A stretch of DNA of 35,259 nucleotides from an uncultured Flavobacteriales bacterium (GCA_913057205.1 CAJXNO010000029.1:1-35259), one strand, 5' to 3'; positions 25,194 through 34,319 are shown, numbered from the stretch's first letter. The notes: a model not told the origin generated them from the sequence alone. Made by a program: numbers and translations.

Positions 25194-27469
25194 ATGCTGG
25201 TCTTTTCGCGGGTTTGTGCGTCCACCACAGAAATGGTCACCATGTTCACGATTTCACGCAGGCTGCTGCCCAACTGGAGGATGTGCACTGGTTTGTTCAT
25301 ACCGATCAAGATCGGTCCGATGGCTTCTCTATCGCCCATTTCTTGCAGCAACTTGTAGGCGATGTTACCCGAAGCAAGGTTCGGGAAGATCAACACATTG
25401 GCGCGTTTACCGGTAAGCTTTGAAAACGGAAAGATCTCATCAATCAACCCGTCATTGATGGCAAAATTGGCTTGTACTTCACCATCCACTACCATATCCG
25501 GATACTTCTTGTGCAGGATGCTGACCGCGTTGCGCACTTTGATCGCCTCTTCCCCATCGCTACTGCCAAAGTTGGAGTAACTCAACAAAGCGATGCGTGG
25601 CTTCAATTTGAAGCGCTCAACGGCTTGGTGAACCATTACAGTCAACTCCACCAAATCTTCGGTAGTCGGGTTGTAATTCACGGTGGTATCGGCCAAGAAC
25701 AATGGTCCTTGCTTGGTCATTACCACATACATCCCCGCGATCTTCCGAACATTAGGATCCGTACCTATCACTTGTAACGCAGGTTTGATGGTAGCGGGAT
25801 AATTTCGGGTGAGACCGCTGATCAAGGCATCTGCTTCCCCTGACTCTACCATGGCTGCACCAAAGTAGTTGCGCTCTCGCATGATCTTCTTCGCCTCAGA
25901 TAAAGTGAATCCGCGGCGCTTTCTGTTCTCGAATAAGATATTAGCGTAGCGCCCCAAGCGATCCTTCTCTTGTTCTTCCTTCGGATCAATGATCTCCACA
26001 TCTTCGAGGTCTAAGCTGTGCTCCTCAATCAATTCTTGGATCGCTTCTTTGTTCCCTAGTAAGATCGGGATAGCCACTCCGTCATCTCGACAGATCTGGG
26101 CGGCCTTAAGAATCTTGAAGTTATCTGCTTCCGCAAATACAACACGCTTCGGACTCTTACGTGCCTTTTGGGTGATGCTCTGGAGCAATTTGTTATCGAG
26201 TCCAAGTCGAGCATCCAGCTCATCCACGTATTTATCCCAATTGGTGATCGGCCTCTGAGCGATACCGCTGTCCATTGCTGCTTTTGCAACCGCAGGAGCC
26301 ACGGTAGTGATCAACCGATAATCCAATGGCTTTGGTATGATGTACTCGTGACCGAAAGCGATGTTCGACTCGCCGTAGGCGATTGTTACTTCTACAGGTA
26401 CCGGTTCTTTTGCCAGGTTAGCCAAGGCATGCACAGCAGCCAGCTTCATTTCTTCATTGATAGACTTGGCACGAACATCAAGCGCACCGCGGAATATGAA
26501 TGGGAAGCCGAGCACATTGTTCACCTGATTTGGATAGTCGCTTCGTCCAGTTGCCATGATGATATCATCACGCGTTGCAACTGCCGTATCATAAGCAATC
26601 TCCGGATCAGGGTTTGCACAAGCGAAAACGATTGGATTCGGCGCCATGGACTTGAGCATGGCCTTGCTAACGATGTTGCCTACCGATAGTCCTAAAAACA
26701 CGTCAGCACCCTTCATGGCATCTTCCAAGTTCTTGCACTTCGTCTTAACGGCATAGCGCTGCTTGATCTCGTCAAGGTCGGTACGATCGGTACTGATGAC
26801 CCCTTTGCTGTCGAGCATTAGTATGTTATCTGGCTTAACGCCAAGTGCACAATACAGGTTCACACAGGAAATGGCTGCAGCACCAGCACCGCTTACGACC
26901 ACCTTCACTTCATCGATCTTCTTCTCTGCCAGTTCCAAAGCATTCAACAAGGCAGCACTTGAAATAATAGCTGTACCGTGTTGGTCATCATGCATCACTG
27001 GGATATCCAACTCCTCCTTTAAGCGTCGTTCAATCTCGAAGGCTTCAGGTGACTTGATATCCTCCAAGTTAATTCCTCCGAAGGTGGGTGAAATGGCCTT
27101 GACCGTTTGGATGAACTGATCCACATCCGTTGCATCAATCTCGATATCAAACACATCAATGTCTGCGAAAATCTTGAACAACAAACCCTTGCCCTCCATA
27201 ACAGGTTTCGACGCTTCAGGACCGATGTTTCCGAGTCCGAGTACCGCCGTTCCATTGGAGATCACCGCTACCAGGTTCCCTTTCGCGGTGTACTTATAAA
27301 CATCCTCCTTCCTTTCAGCGATGCTTAAACAGGGCTCAGCTACACCAGGTGAATAGGCCAAACTCAGGTCGCGCTGAGAGGAGTAGGGTTTCGATGGAAC
27401 AACCTCGATCTTGCCGGGTCTGCCCATTGAATGATAATCCAGCGCCTCTTGCTTTTTTCTTTTCTTCAT
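25190..27469 (-). CDS. maeB: NADP-dependent malic enzyme with phosphotransacetylase-like domain
   Basis: 759 residues. It oxidatively decarboxylates malate to pyruvate with NADP. The N-terminal malic domain shows [12 protein letters not shown] and [15 protein letters not shown], then [13 protein letters not shown] (metal and malate binding) and the NAD(P) Rossmann motif [13 protein letters not shown] (about residues 190-202). From about residue 430 a phosphate acetyl/butyryltransferase-like domain follows ([16 protein letters not shown], then LPNLASGN-type [14 protein letters not shown]). In MaeB-type enzymes this domain is regulatory (acetyl-CoA sensing) rather than catalytic. Length fits MaeB. 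It is the first gene of the maeB-ruvA-sprA operon and divergent from the sirtuin gene. Confidence 0.96.
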   Translation of the reverse strand: MKKRKKQEALDYHSMGRPGKIEVVPSKPYSSQRDLSLAYSPGVAEPCLSIAERKEDVYKYTAKGNLVAVISNGTAVLGLGNIGPEASKPVMEGKGLLFKIFADIDVFDIEIDATDVDQFIQTVKAISPTFGGINLEDIKSPEAFEIERRLKEELDIPVMHDDQHGTAIISSAALLNALELAEKKIDEVKVVVSGAGAAAISCVNLYCALGVKPDNILMLDSKGVISTDRTDLDEIKQRYAVKTKCKNLEDAMKGADVFLGLSVGNIVSKAMLKSMAPNPIVFACANPDPEIAYDTAVATRDDIIMATGRSDYPNQVNNVLGFPFIFRGALDVRAKSINEEMKLAAVHALANLAKEPVPVEVTIAYGESNIAFGHEYIIPKPLDYRLITTVAPAVAKAAMDSGIAQRPITNWDKYVDELDARLGLDNKLLQSITQKARKSPKRVVFAEADNFKILKAAQICRDDGVAIPILLGNKEAIQELIEEHSLDLEDVEIIDPKEEQEKDRLGRYANILFENRKRRGFTLSEAKKIMRERNYFGAAMVESGEADALISGLTRNYPATIKPALQVIGTDPNVRKIAGMYVVMTKQGPLFLADTTVNYNPTTEDLVELTVMVHQAVERFKLKPRIALLSYSNFGSSDGEEAIKVRNAVSILHKKYPDMVVDGEVQANFAINDGLIDEIFPFSKLTGKRANVLIFPNLASGNIAYKLLQEMGDREAIGPILIGMNKPVHILQLGSSLREIVNMVTISVVDAQTREKTSI

Positions 27470-27490
27470 CTGGGTTGTTTTGCGGGGCGG

Positions 27491-27498
27491 TAAAAGTA
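27491..27498 (-). promoter_or_regulatory. Candidate -7 box of maeB-ruvA-sprA
   Basis: The minus strand reads TACTTTTA, one mismatch from TAnnTTTG, 21 bases before the maeB ATG at 27469. It would drive the operon ending in sprA. A -33 element is not obvious. Confidence 0.25.
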
Positions 27499-27514
27499 GA
27501 AATATTGACCATCC

Positions 27515-27546
27515 TTTCAGCCGCTTAGCATCCTTTATTAGCTTTG
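27515..27546 (+). promoter_or_regulatory. Promoter of the sirtuin gene
   Basis: It has a TTG -33-type element at 27515-27517, a spacer of 21 bases, and a perfect -7 box TAGCTTTG at 27539-27546. The ATG lies 18 bases further on, after a purine-rich GGAAGGAAG stretch. Spacing fits the Bacteroidota promoter rule. Confidence 0.5.
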
Positions 27547-27564
27547 GAAGGAAGCGTAGGAATA

Positions 27565-28260
27565 ATGAAGCGTATTGTGGTTTTTTCTGGTGCTGGGATG
27601 AGCGCTGATAGCGGTATCAAAACCTTCCGGGATTCTGGCGGATTATGGGAGGAATACGACGTTTACGAAGTTGCTACACCAGAAGCTTGGCAGAAGGACC
27701 CCGCTCTTGTCTTGAAATTCTACAATATGCGGAGGCGTCAAGTCTTGGAAGCCAAGCCCAATGCAGCGCACGAGGCCATTGCCCGCTTGGAACAAGCCTA
27801 TGACGTTCAAGTTGTAGCCCAGAACATCGACGATTTACATGAGCGTGCTGGAAGCTCATCGGTGCTCCACTTGCACGGTGAAATCCTCAAAGTTCGCGGC
27901 GAACTTTACCCCGATGATCTCATCGAGGCGAAACACGACATCCACCTAGGAGACCATTGTCCGAAAGGTTCACAACTGCGCCCTCATGTGGTGTGGTTTG
28001 GTGAAGCCGTCACCGAAATGAGCCGAGCTGCAGCGGTGATGAAAACGGCCGACATCGTTTTGATCGTAGGAACCAGTTTGAACGTCTACCCCGCCGCTGG
28101 CTTGGTGCACTACGCTCCTTCCGCTGCACGACGCTACTTGGTTGATCCGGCCGATGTAGAAATCACGAATATTCACCACCTTGAGGTTATTCAAGCAACT
28201 GCGGCAATTGGTGTTCCTCAGGTGGTCGATCGACTGTTAAAAGAGGTAGTTACGGTTTGA
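27565..28260 (+). CDS. cobB: NAD-dependent protein deacylase, class III sirtuin (zinc-less)
   Basis: 231 residues from ATG 27565. It removes acyl groups from lysines using NAD. Motifs are FSGAGMSADSGIKTFR (about residues 7-22), QNIDDLHERAGS (about 86-97) and the catalytic His in LHLHGE (about H104). Y53 and R56 in KFYNMRRR give the Y-x-x-R pair that in CobB/SIRT5 binds the acid group of succinyl-lysine, so desuccinylase activity is likely. The usual four zinc cysteines are missing; only one Cys remains (LGDHCPKGSQLRP). Zinc-less members occur in Bacteroidota as I recall. I rejected the TTG seven codons upstream, which lies in the promoter. It is transcribed alone, divergently from maeB. Confidence 0.94.
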   Translation: MKRIVVFSGAGMSADSGIKTFRDSGGLWEEYDVYEVATPEAWQKDPALVLKFYNMRRRQVLEAKPNAAHEAIARLEQAYDVQVVAQNIDDLHERAGSSSVLHLHGEILKVRGELYPDDLIEAKHDIHLGDHCPKGSQLRPHVVWFGEAVTEMSRAAAVMKTADIVLIVGTSLNVYPAAGLVHYAPSAARRYLVDPADVEITNIHHLEVIQATAAIGVPQVVDRLLKEVVTV

Positions 28261-28387
28261 AATACGAATTTTCGTAGGCTTAACCCTCTACCGATGGTCA
28301 AAACGGAAAACGATTTCTGAGATAGGAAACCAAGCTTCGACAAACAATTCTCCGTTTAAAGAACGTGGCACGACATTCGCTAAAAGG

Positions 28388-28395
28388 TAACTTTG
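28388..28395 (+). promoter_or_regulatory. -7 promoter box of the TlpA/DUF6029/Omp28 cluster
   Basis: TAACTTTG is a perfect TAnnTTTG match, ending 22 bases before the TlpA-like ATG at 28418. The 157-base gap after cobB holds this element and otherwise only AT-rich sequence. Confidence 0.5.
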
Positions 28396-28417
28396 CAACC
28401 CTTTTAAAACAATCGAC

Positions 28418-28927
28418 ATGAAGTATTTTCTCACGTTAGCAAGCATTACCCTTCTCGGAATCTCTAGCCTTTTTGCACAAGATGGACGCAAGATCCCAAT
28501 GGTGGAGATCAAGAATATTGACGGTTCTACCTTCAATACCGCTGACATCAAGAACGACGGTCCGATCATCATCAGTTTCTGGGCAACATGGTGCAGTCCT
28601 TGCAAGCGAGAGTTGAATACGATAGCGGAAGACTTTATTGATTGGCAAGATGACACCGGCGTAAAGCTGGTGGCCATCAGCATTGACGATGCACGAAACA
28701 TGCATAAGGTGAAGCCTTACATTGATGGTCAGGCATGGGAGTACGATGTTTACCTCGATCCTAACGCAGACTTCAAGCGCGCGATGAACGTGAACAACGT
28801 ACCACATACCTTTTTGGTAGACAACGATGGCAACATCGTATGGCAGCACAATTCCTATCAGCCGGGTGATGAGGAAGAATTATACGATCTTGTGGTTCGA
28901 CTGGCAGCAGGCGAATCGATCGATTGA
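28418..28927 (+). CDS. TlpA-family periplasmic thioredoxin-like protein
   Basis: 169 residues with a signal peptide (MKYFLTLASITLLGISSLFA, cleaved before QDG). The thioredoxin-fold active site is WCSPCK in SFWATWCSPCKREL (Cys about 57 and 60), and the cis-Pro loop is NNVPHTFLV. It is a TlpA/ResA-type membrane-periplasm disulfide reductant or oxidant by family; electrons would come from a DsbD-like partner not in the window. It is the first gene of a plus-strand cluster with a DUF6029-like barrel, an Omp28-like CxxC lipoprotein and a small barrel. The cysteine-containing neighbours make them plausible redox clients, but this is inference. Confidence 0.94.
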   Translation: MKYFLTLASITLLGISSLFAQDGRKIPMVEIKNIDGSTFNTADIKNDGPIIISFWATWCSPCKRELNTIAEDFIDWQDDTGVKLVAISIDDARNMHKVKPYIDGQAWEYDVYLDPNADFKRAMNVNNVPHTFLVDNDGNIVWQHNSYQPGDEEELYDLVVRLAAGESID

Positions 28928-28959
28928 TCATCATCATCCGACTAACCTAGACGTTTTTC

Positions 28960-30669
28960 ATGTTCAATAAACTGCTCAAAGGCTTCGTCCTTACCACTTT
29001 CATTTTCTCTGGTCAACTGCATGCTCAAGAAGGTGGAGGCATCTTGGATGGAGCCCAGATCCACGGCAACTTCGATCTCTATGCTCAGCAATACAACCGG
29101 GACTCCATCATCGGGGCACCCATTGTTCCTGAGAAAAGCGGTATCAACGCATTCACGAATCTTATCGTAACCAAAGGCAAGTTCAGCGCGGGTACTCGAC
29201 TAGAAAGCTACATGCCGCCGGTTCAAGGTTTCGATCCGCGGTTTGGAGAGCAGCCCATCGGAATCCCTTTCCGCTACGCATCCTTTGATGATGAAGGTTT
29301 AAGCATCACCGTCGGAAACTTCTATGAGCAGTTCGGTAATGGACTCATTCTTCGTGCCTATGAGGAACGTGGATTGGGTATTGATAATGCATTTGATGGT
29401 CTGCGTGTGAAATACACACCCTTCCGCGGACTTCACCTCAAAGGATTGATCGGCAACCAGCGTTACTATTGGCAAAAGAGCGACGGTATTGTCCGTGCGT
29501 TTGATACAGAGGTGCAGTTCAATGAGATGTTCTCCGCAATGGAAAGCAGTGCACTTCGATTTACCATCGGCGGTAGCTTCGTGAGCAAGTTTCAACAAGC
29601 CGGTAATTCCTCATTGCGTTTGCCTGAAAACGTCGCGGGTGGTGCTGGTCGCTTCCAGCTCAACTATAAGAATTTTGGTTTCATGGGTGAATACGCTTTC
29701 ATTGCGAATGACCCAACCAGAGACAACAAGTACATCTACAGGAACGGACAAGGCATCTTCCTGTCTGCGACATACTCACGAAAAGGTTTCGGGATCAACG
29801 TCTCGGCAAAATCCATCGATAACATGGAATTCCGCAGCGACCGTGAAGCAGGCTTCAATGACCTGTTCATCAATTACCTGCCGGCATTGACACGTCAACA
29901 CACCTACAACCTTTCGGCAACCCTCTATCCTTATGCAACACAGCCGAATGGAGAGATCGGTTTGCAAGGTGATTTGATCTACACCATACCAAGGGGTAGT
30001 GCGATCGGTGGAAAGTACGGAACAACGATCCAGATCAACGTAGCATTGGTGAACTCCATGGAACGGTCTTACTACGCCCATCCTAATGCAGACACGGCCA
30101 TTGCTTTACTGGAGCAACAAACCTATCTGCCGGAGGATCCAAAGCGATTGGGGTACAAAACAGACCTATTGGCGTGGGGCGATGAGGTGTACTACCGCGA
30201 CTACAACATTGAAATCGACCGGAAATTCACAAAGAACTTCAAGCTGAAGGGTAGCTACATCTATCAGAACTACAACATCGAGCTCATCCAATTCAAGGTA
30301 TCGCCGAATGTGGAGGCGCACATCGGGGTACTTGAAGGTTTACACAAATTGAGCCGAAAGCACTCGATCCGCTGGGAGGCACAGGCCTTGTGGACAGAGC
30401 AGGATCAAGGCGACTGGGTATTCGGTTTGATCGAATACGGTTACTCTCCGCACTGGATCGTGACCGTGCTCAACCAATACAACTACGGCAACAAAGTGAA
30501 GGACCTTCGCGTTAATTACCCAACGGCGCAAGTGACCTATGTATGGCGTGCCCACCGACTGAGCATTGGCTACGGAAGGCAGCGTGCGGGTATTTTCTGC
30601 GTCGGTGGTGTGTGTAGAAACGTACCTGCAGCGAATGGCTTGACCTTGGCCATCACTAGCAGCTTCTAA
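28960..30669 (+). CDS. DUF6029-like outer-membrane beta-barrel protein
   Basis: A 569-residue exported protein. The signal peptide is MFNKLLKGFVLTTFIFSGQ to LHAQ; the rest is a strand-rich barrel ending in F (AITSSF). GNFYEQFGNGLILRAYEERG (about residues 119-138), LGIDNAFDGLRVKYTPFRG and GLIGNQRYYW match the Bacteroidota family I know as DUF6029. A CX4C pair (C547 and C552, in GIFCVGGVCRNVPAANG) lies in the last hairpin near the C-terminus; this cysteine pair is unusual for an outer-membrane barrel. It starts 32 bases after the TlpA-like gene and is followed by the Omp28-like gene after 10 bases. Function is unknown; the family name is from memory. Confidence 0.85.
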   Translation: MFNKLLKGFVLTTFIFSGQLHAQEGGGILDGAQIHGNFDLYAQQYNRDSIIGAPIVPEKSGINAFTNLIVTKGKFSAGTRLESYMPPVQGFDPRFGEQPIGIPFRYASFDDEGLSITVGNFYEQFGNGLILRAYEERGLGIDNAFDGLRVKYTPFRGLHLKGLIGNQRYYWQKSDGIVRAFDTEVQFNEMFSAMESSALRFTIGGSFVSKFQQAGNSSLRLPENVAGGAGRFQLNYKNFGFMGEYAFIANDPTRDNKYIYRNGQGIFLSATYSRKGFGINVSAKSIDNMEFRSDREAGFNDLFINYLPALTRQHTYNLSATLYPYATQPNGEIGLQGDLIYTIPRGSAIGGKYGTTIQINVALVNSMERSYYAHPNADTAIALLEQQTYLPEDPKRLGYKTDLLAWGDEVYYRDYNIEIDRKFTKNFKLKGSYIYQNYNIELIQFKVSPNVEAHIGVLEGLHKLSRKHSIRWEAQALWTEQDQGDWVFGLIEYGYSPHWIVTVLNQYNYGNKVKDLRVNYPTAQVTYVWRAHRLSIGYGRQRAGIFCVGGVCRNVPAANGLTLAITSSF

Positions 30670-30679
30670 TTTGAACGTT

Positions 30680-31627
30680 ATGAAAACAAACAGATCCCTT
30701 CTCACGCTATTAGCCCTCTGTTTTTCCTTGCTGGCCTTCAACGCTTGCGACAAGGTAGAGCTGCCCATTCCTGAGCCGAATGTGGTCATTCCAGATGGGA
30801 ACGTGAACGACAGCATCACCTTCCCGACCATTGATTCGGCCAACATCAATCGATCTTTTAAGAAGACCTACGTAGAAGAATACACCGGGCACCAGTGCAT
30901 CACTTGTCCGTTTAACACGAAACTCTTGTTAGCTCAAGCCAAGGATAATCCGGAGCGTATGGTCATTACTGCTATACATGCCGGGCAGTTCGCTAACGTG
31001 GACCCGCCAAACTACCCCACGGATTTCAATACTCCTTTCGGAACAGAGCTTTTTCAGCACTATGGGATTTCAGCTCATCCCATCCCAAGCGCAATCATCA
31101 ATCGACGTCGTTTTAGCACTTTCGGTAACTCGATGATTTTTAACGGAGCTACCCAATTTTGGGATGAACCCATCGACGAAGTCAATGCGAACAATGAGAC
31201 CGATTTCGCAATGGGTGTAGCCGCGGATTACATTGACAGTCTAGACCTGTTTTACATCCGTGTAAGTGTTGAGGTCCTGAACGATGTAAGTGATAATTAC
31301 CGCTTACTCGTCCTGTGCTTAGAAGACAGTGTGATCGCTCCGCAACTAGATGGTCAGGCCGATCCTGATATATATCCTGGTAGGATCGTTACGGATTATG
31401 CGCATCGACATGTATTAAGGGCGAAGCTGTCTCAAGACCAATCGCTATCCGGAGATCTTTTCATCAATGGTGGCGCCGCAGCCAATACCTGGTTCGATTA
31501 CACCTTGAATGCAAACATGCCTGACAATGTTGAGGACCCTGAAAAAACAAGCATTGTGGTTGTTCTGACCGATCCTGCAACAGAAGAAGTCCTACAAGCC
31601 GAAGAAGCACATGTCAACGTTCGCTAG
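30680..31627 (+). CDS. Omp28-related outer-membrane lipoprotein with CxxC motif
   Basis: 315 residues from ATG 30680 (MKTNRSLLTLLALCFSLLAF); an upstream TTG at 30671 is less likely. The N-terminus has a lipobox-type end AFNAC, so it is a probable lipoprotein. The Omp28 thioredoxin-like domain opens with KKTYVEEYTGHQCITCPFNT, whose CITC is a CxxC redox motif (about residues 75-78). VITAIHAGQF follows, and then the ISAHPIPSAIINRR segment equivalent to a cis-Pro loop. Omp28 is a surface protein first seen in Porphyromonas. The gene overlaps the next reading frame by 17 bases. Together with the TlpA-like gene and the cysteine-bearing barrel it suggests an extracytoplasmic thiol role; direct evidence is absent. 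Confidence 0.92.
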   Translation: MKTNRSLLTLLALCFSLLAFNACDKVELPIPEPNVVIPDGNVNDSITFPTIDSANINRSFKKTYVEEYTGHQCITCPFNTKLLLAQAKDNPERMVITAIHAGQFANVDPPNYPTDFNTPFGTELFQHYGISAHPIPSAIINRRRFSTFGNSMIFNGATQFWDEPIDEVNANNETDFAMGVAADYIDSLDLFYIRVSVEVLNDVSDNYRLLVLCLEDSVIAPQLDGQADPDIYPGRIVTDYAHRHVLRAKLSQDQSLSGDLFINGGAAANTWFDYTLNANMPDNVEDPEKTSIVVVLTDPATEEVLQAEEAHVNVR

Positions 31628-32267
31628 AGTCACCTTCGTTGTTCTGTTTGCTTTCATTCTAGGTGCTTGTGCCTCTGAACTAAATGCTCAAGAAGCCATC
31701 AAACGAAGCAAGGGCGAGTTCATCGGTTTGATGCGAGGAGGGATTGTAGGTAGTCATATCTACAATGATGACTTCGGTGGCTACAATAAACTTGGGGGCG
31801 TCGGAGGCTTTGGCGTTAACAGCAATATCCTGCGGTCAGGAAACCTGCAATTCGAGATCCTGTATGCGATGCGTGGAAGTCGCCGACCGGCGGACCCAGA
31901 AAAAGGGATTATTCCGATGCGGTTGGGCGCTCATTACATCGATCTACCCCTGCTTTATTCGAATCAGATTTCTCGGTTCAAGTATGAAGTTGGATTAGTT
32001 AATTCGGTACTCGTATTCTCCAACATTACCGTCAATGGAGTTGAAGTTCCCTTGGTGAATGGCATGGGCTTCAATCGCTATGAACTTGGCGGATTATTAG
32101 GTGTTAGCTTGTCCATCAATGATAAATGGGATGCAAACGTCCGATTCCAGCACTCCATCACACCAGCAATGGGATCCTTCTTTCTCGTGAACGGGTTCAG
32201 CATTACGGGTGGCGCATTTAACAATGCTGTTTCCTTCTGCTTGGTCAGGATGTTCCGACCGAATTAA
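31611..32267 (+). CDS. Small outer-membrane beta-barrel protein (PorT/OmpW-like)
   Basis: 218 residues. The N-terminal region MSTFARVTFVVLFAFILGAC followed by ASELNAQ can be read as either a lipoprotein signal (lipobox LGAC) or a signal peptidase I signal cut after NAQ. The rest is a typical eight-to-ten-strand Bacteroidota outer-membrane barrel with YNKLGGVGGFGVNSNI, LHFEILY-like strands (LQFEILYAMRGSRR), LRLGAHYIDLPLLY-type core (MRLGAHYIDLPLLY) and RFQHSI near the end. The ATG lies inside the Omp28 gene (17-base overlap), so translation is coupled. It belongs to the porin-family/outer-membrane b-barrel group; a specific function is not evident. Confidence 0.85.
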   Translation: MSTFARVTFVVLFAFILGACASELNAQEAIKRSKGEFIGLMRGGIVGSHIYNDDFGGYNKLGGVGGFGVNSNILRSGNLQFEILYAMRGSRRPADPEKGIIPMRLGAHYIDLPLLYSNQISRFKYEVGLVNSVLVFSNITVNGVEVPLVNGMGFNRYELGGLLGVSLSINDKWDANVRFQHSITPAMGSFFLVNGFSITGGAFNNAVSFCLVRMFRPN

Positions 32268-33196
32268 TCGAGCCCGACAAAACGAATGTTACGCATCAGG
32301 CCCTTGTACTTGGTGCGCTTAACGGCTGACCCAGCAAAGAGTTCATCGAATTGCTCCTTGGTCAGCTCCCTCCACTCCTCCTCTGACAGCTCTAACAAGC
32401 CATCTTTTGGTTCGAATGCATCCACTTGATGCGGTTTACTGAATCTGTTCCAAGGACAAACATCCTGGCAGATATCACATCCAAACATCCATCGTTCGAA
32501 GCGTTCCTTCATTTCTGAGGGCAAGTCAGTCGCTTTCAGCTCGATGGTGTAGTATGAAATACACTTGGAAGCATCAAGTTTGTAGGGTTCCTCAATGGCA
32601 TTCGTTGGACAAGCGTCAATGCATGCGGTACAAGAGCCACAGTGATCCGTTGTAGGTTCGTCATAGGCCAATGGAATATCCACGACCAACACGGCTAAGA
32701 AAAAAAAGGAGCCTACCTTCTTGGAGAGGACGTTGGTATGCTTTCCCATCCACCCCACACCTGAGCGTCGCGCCCACGCTTTTTCCATCACAGGAGCGGA
32801 GTCAACAAAGCCTCTACCATATACTTCACCAAATTGTTCGTTCAAAGCTCCTAAAAAGGACTTTAAACGCTTCTTGATCACCTTATGGTAGTCTTTTCCG
32901 TAGGCGTACTTCGAGAGCTTAGGCGCATCTGATCGCTGCTGAGCACTTGGGAAGTAGTTCATCGTTAGCACGATCACGCTCTTTGCTCCTGGAACGAGTT
33001 TGGTGGGATCTGTGCGCAGATCAAAGTGGTTGGCCATGTAGTCCATGCTGCCTTGCTTCTCAAGCCTGAGCCAATCTTCCAAGAAATCGGCCTCCTCGGC
33101 TAGAAATTCGGCCTTTGCGATGCCACAGTCCATGAATCCTAACTCATCTGCCTTCGCTTTGATCCAAGCCGAACGCGTATGGAGTTTCAAGTCCAT
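32264..33196 (-). CDS. queG: Epoxyqueuosine reductase
   Basis: 310 residues. A cobalamin- and [4Fe-4S]-dependent enzyme that reduces epoxyqueuosine to queuosine in tRNA, the last step of Q biosynthesis. Two ferredoxin-like clusters are seen: CGSCTACIDACPTNAIE and GCDICQDVCPWN. Upstream, GRGFVDSAPVMEKAWARRSG has the conserved Asp and the cofactor-binding segment, then GWMGKHTNVL. It overlaps the convergent barrel gene by four bases at the 3' end and starts six bases after ruvB, so ruvB-queG form one operon. Confidence 0.96.
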   Translation of the reverse strand: MDLKLHTRSAWIKAKADELGFMDCGIAKAEFLAEEADFLEDWLRLEKQGSMDYMANHFDLRTDPTKLVPGAKSVIVLTMNYFPSAQQRSDAPKLSKYAYGKDYHKVIKKRLKSFLGALNEQFGEVYGRGFVDSAPVMEKAWARRSGVGWMGKHTNVLSKKVGSFFFLAVLVVDIPLAYDEPTTDHCGSCTACIDACPTNAIEEPYKLDASKCISYYTIELKATDLPSEMKERFERWMFGCDICQDVCPWNRFSKPHQVDAFEPKDGLLELSEEEWRELTKEQFDELFAGSAVKRTKYKGLMRNIRFVGLD

Positions 33197-33202
33197 CGAC
33201 TG

Positions 33203-34231
33203 CTATTCGAAAAGTGAGGCTTGATCTTGTTTTGGCGGTGTGCGCCCCAAGTGCTTGAACGCATCTTGTGTAGCGATGCGTCCACGAGGCGTACGGTGCA
33301 AGAAACCCTCTTGGATCAGGAAGGGCTCATAGACCTCCTCAATGGTACCGGGCTGCTCCCCGACCGCCGTTGCGATAGTGGTCAGTCCAACAGGGCCTCC
33401 CTTGAACTTATCGATGATGATTGAAAGGATCTTGTTGTCCATTTCATCTAAGCCATGGGTATCCACATTCAAGGCTTCTAAACCATAGTTCGCGATCTTG
33501 AAATCGATGGAACCATCGCCTTTGATCTGTGCGAAGTCACGCACCCGTCGTAACAAGGCATTGGCGATACGAGGGGTCCCGCGGCTTCTCCGAGCAATCT
33601 CTTGGGCAGCTTTTGTTTCGATCTCGATGTTCAAGATACCTGCACTCCGCTCAACGATCTGGGTAAGCAGATCAGCGTTGTAGTAATTCAAGCGGGCGTT
33701 GATCCCAAATCGAGCCCGTAAAGGAGAGGTCAATAAACCCGAGCGGGTCGTTGCTCCGATCAAGGTAAACGGTGCCAATTCAATCTGTACACTTCGGGCA
33801 GCCGGCCCTGTATCGATCATGATGTCGATCGTGTAGTCTTCCATTGCGGAGTACAAGAACTCCTCTATGACCGGACTCAGCCGGTGGATCTCATCGATGA
33901 ACAGTACGTCCCTTTCCTCTAGGTTGGTAAGCAAACCCGCTAGGTCACCCGGCTTATCCAAGACGGGGCCACTGGTGGTCTTGATGGATACCCCGAGCTC
34001 ATTTGCAATGATGTTGGCCAAGGTGGTCTTTCCTAAACCGGGTGGTCCGTGAAGCAATACGTGATCAAGCGCCTCATTCCGCTGGGTAGCCGCAGCAACG
34101 AATACCCTTAGGTTTTCAAGGACGGCTTCCTGTCCAGTAAAGTCTTCAAACAAGACAGGACGCAACACCTTCTCGATCTCGCGATCTGAGGAGGAAAGCC
34201 GTGCATCTTCAGGGTCTAGGAACTCGTTCAT
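33203..34231 (-). CDS. ruvB: Holliday junction branch migration helicase RuvB
   Basis: 342 residues from ATG 34231 ([20 protein letters not shown]); upstream TTG rejected. An AAA+ motor that drives branch migration with RuvA. Walker A is [10 protein letters not shown] (about residues 61-70), Walker [10 protein letters not shown], with [15 protein letters not shown], the sensor/arginine segment [37 protein letters not shown] and the winged-helix end [14 protein letters not shown] perfect -7 box lies six bases upstream. Its partner ruvA is 9.4 kb away in the sprA operon, so the pair is separated, as is common outside Proteobacteria. Confidence 0.97.
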   Translation of the reverse strand: MNEFLDPEDARLSSSDREIEKVLRPVLFEDFTGQEAVLENLRVFVAAATQRNEALDHVLLHGPPGLGKTTLANIIANELGVSIKTTSGPVLDKPGDLAGLLTNLEERDVLFIDEIHRLSPVIEEFLYSAMEDYTIDIMIDTGPAARSVQIELAPFTLIGATTRSGLLTSPLRARFGINARLNYYNADLLTQIVERSAGILNIEIETKAAQEIARRSRGTPRIANALLRRVRDFAQIKGDGSIDFKIANYGLEALNVDTHGLDEMDNKILSIIIDKFKGGPVGLTTIATAVGEQPGTIEEVYEPFLIQEGFLHRTPRGRIATQDAFKHLGRTPPKQDQASLFE

Positions 34232-34237
34232 CGCAGA

Positions 34238-34245
34238 CAAAGTTA
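34238..34245 (-). promoter_or_regulatory. -7 promoter box of ruvB-queG
   Basis: The minus strand reads TAACTTTG, a perfect TAnnTTTG match that ends six bases before the ruvB ATG, again predicting a leaderless message. It lies in the 88-base gap downstream of the cytochrome oxidase terminator. Confidence 0.5.
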
Positions 34246-34269
34246 GCAAGAGGTAAAAGAGTGTGATAC

Positions 34270-34297
34270 AAAAAAGCCCGTCTTCTCAGACGGGCTT
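34270..34297 (-). terminator. Intrinsic terminator of coxA
   Basis: A 10-bp stem AAGCCCGTCT / AGACGGGCTT (34274-34283 and 34288-34297) with a four-base loop. On the minus strand a T-run follows (A-tract at 34270-34275). It begins about 22 bases after the coxA stop. Confidence 0.9.
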
Positions 34298-34319
34298 CAA
34301 ATTTCATTGTTGTTCAGGA

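Noticed and set aside
28261-28290. Palindrome TACGAATTTTCGTA after cobB as a terminator
   Set aside because: The stem has only six pairs, is AT-rich, and no T-run follows.
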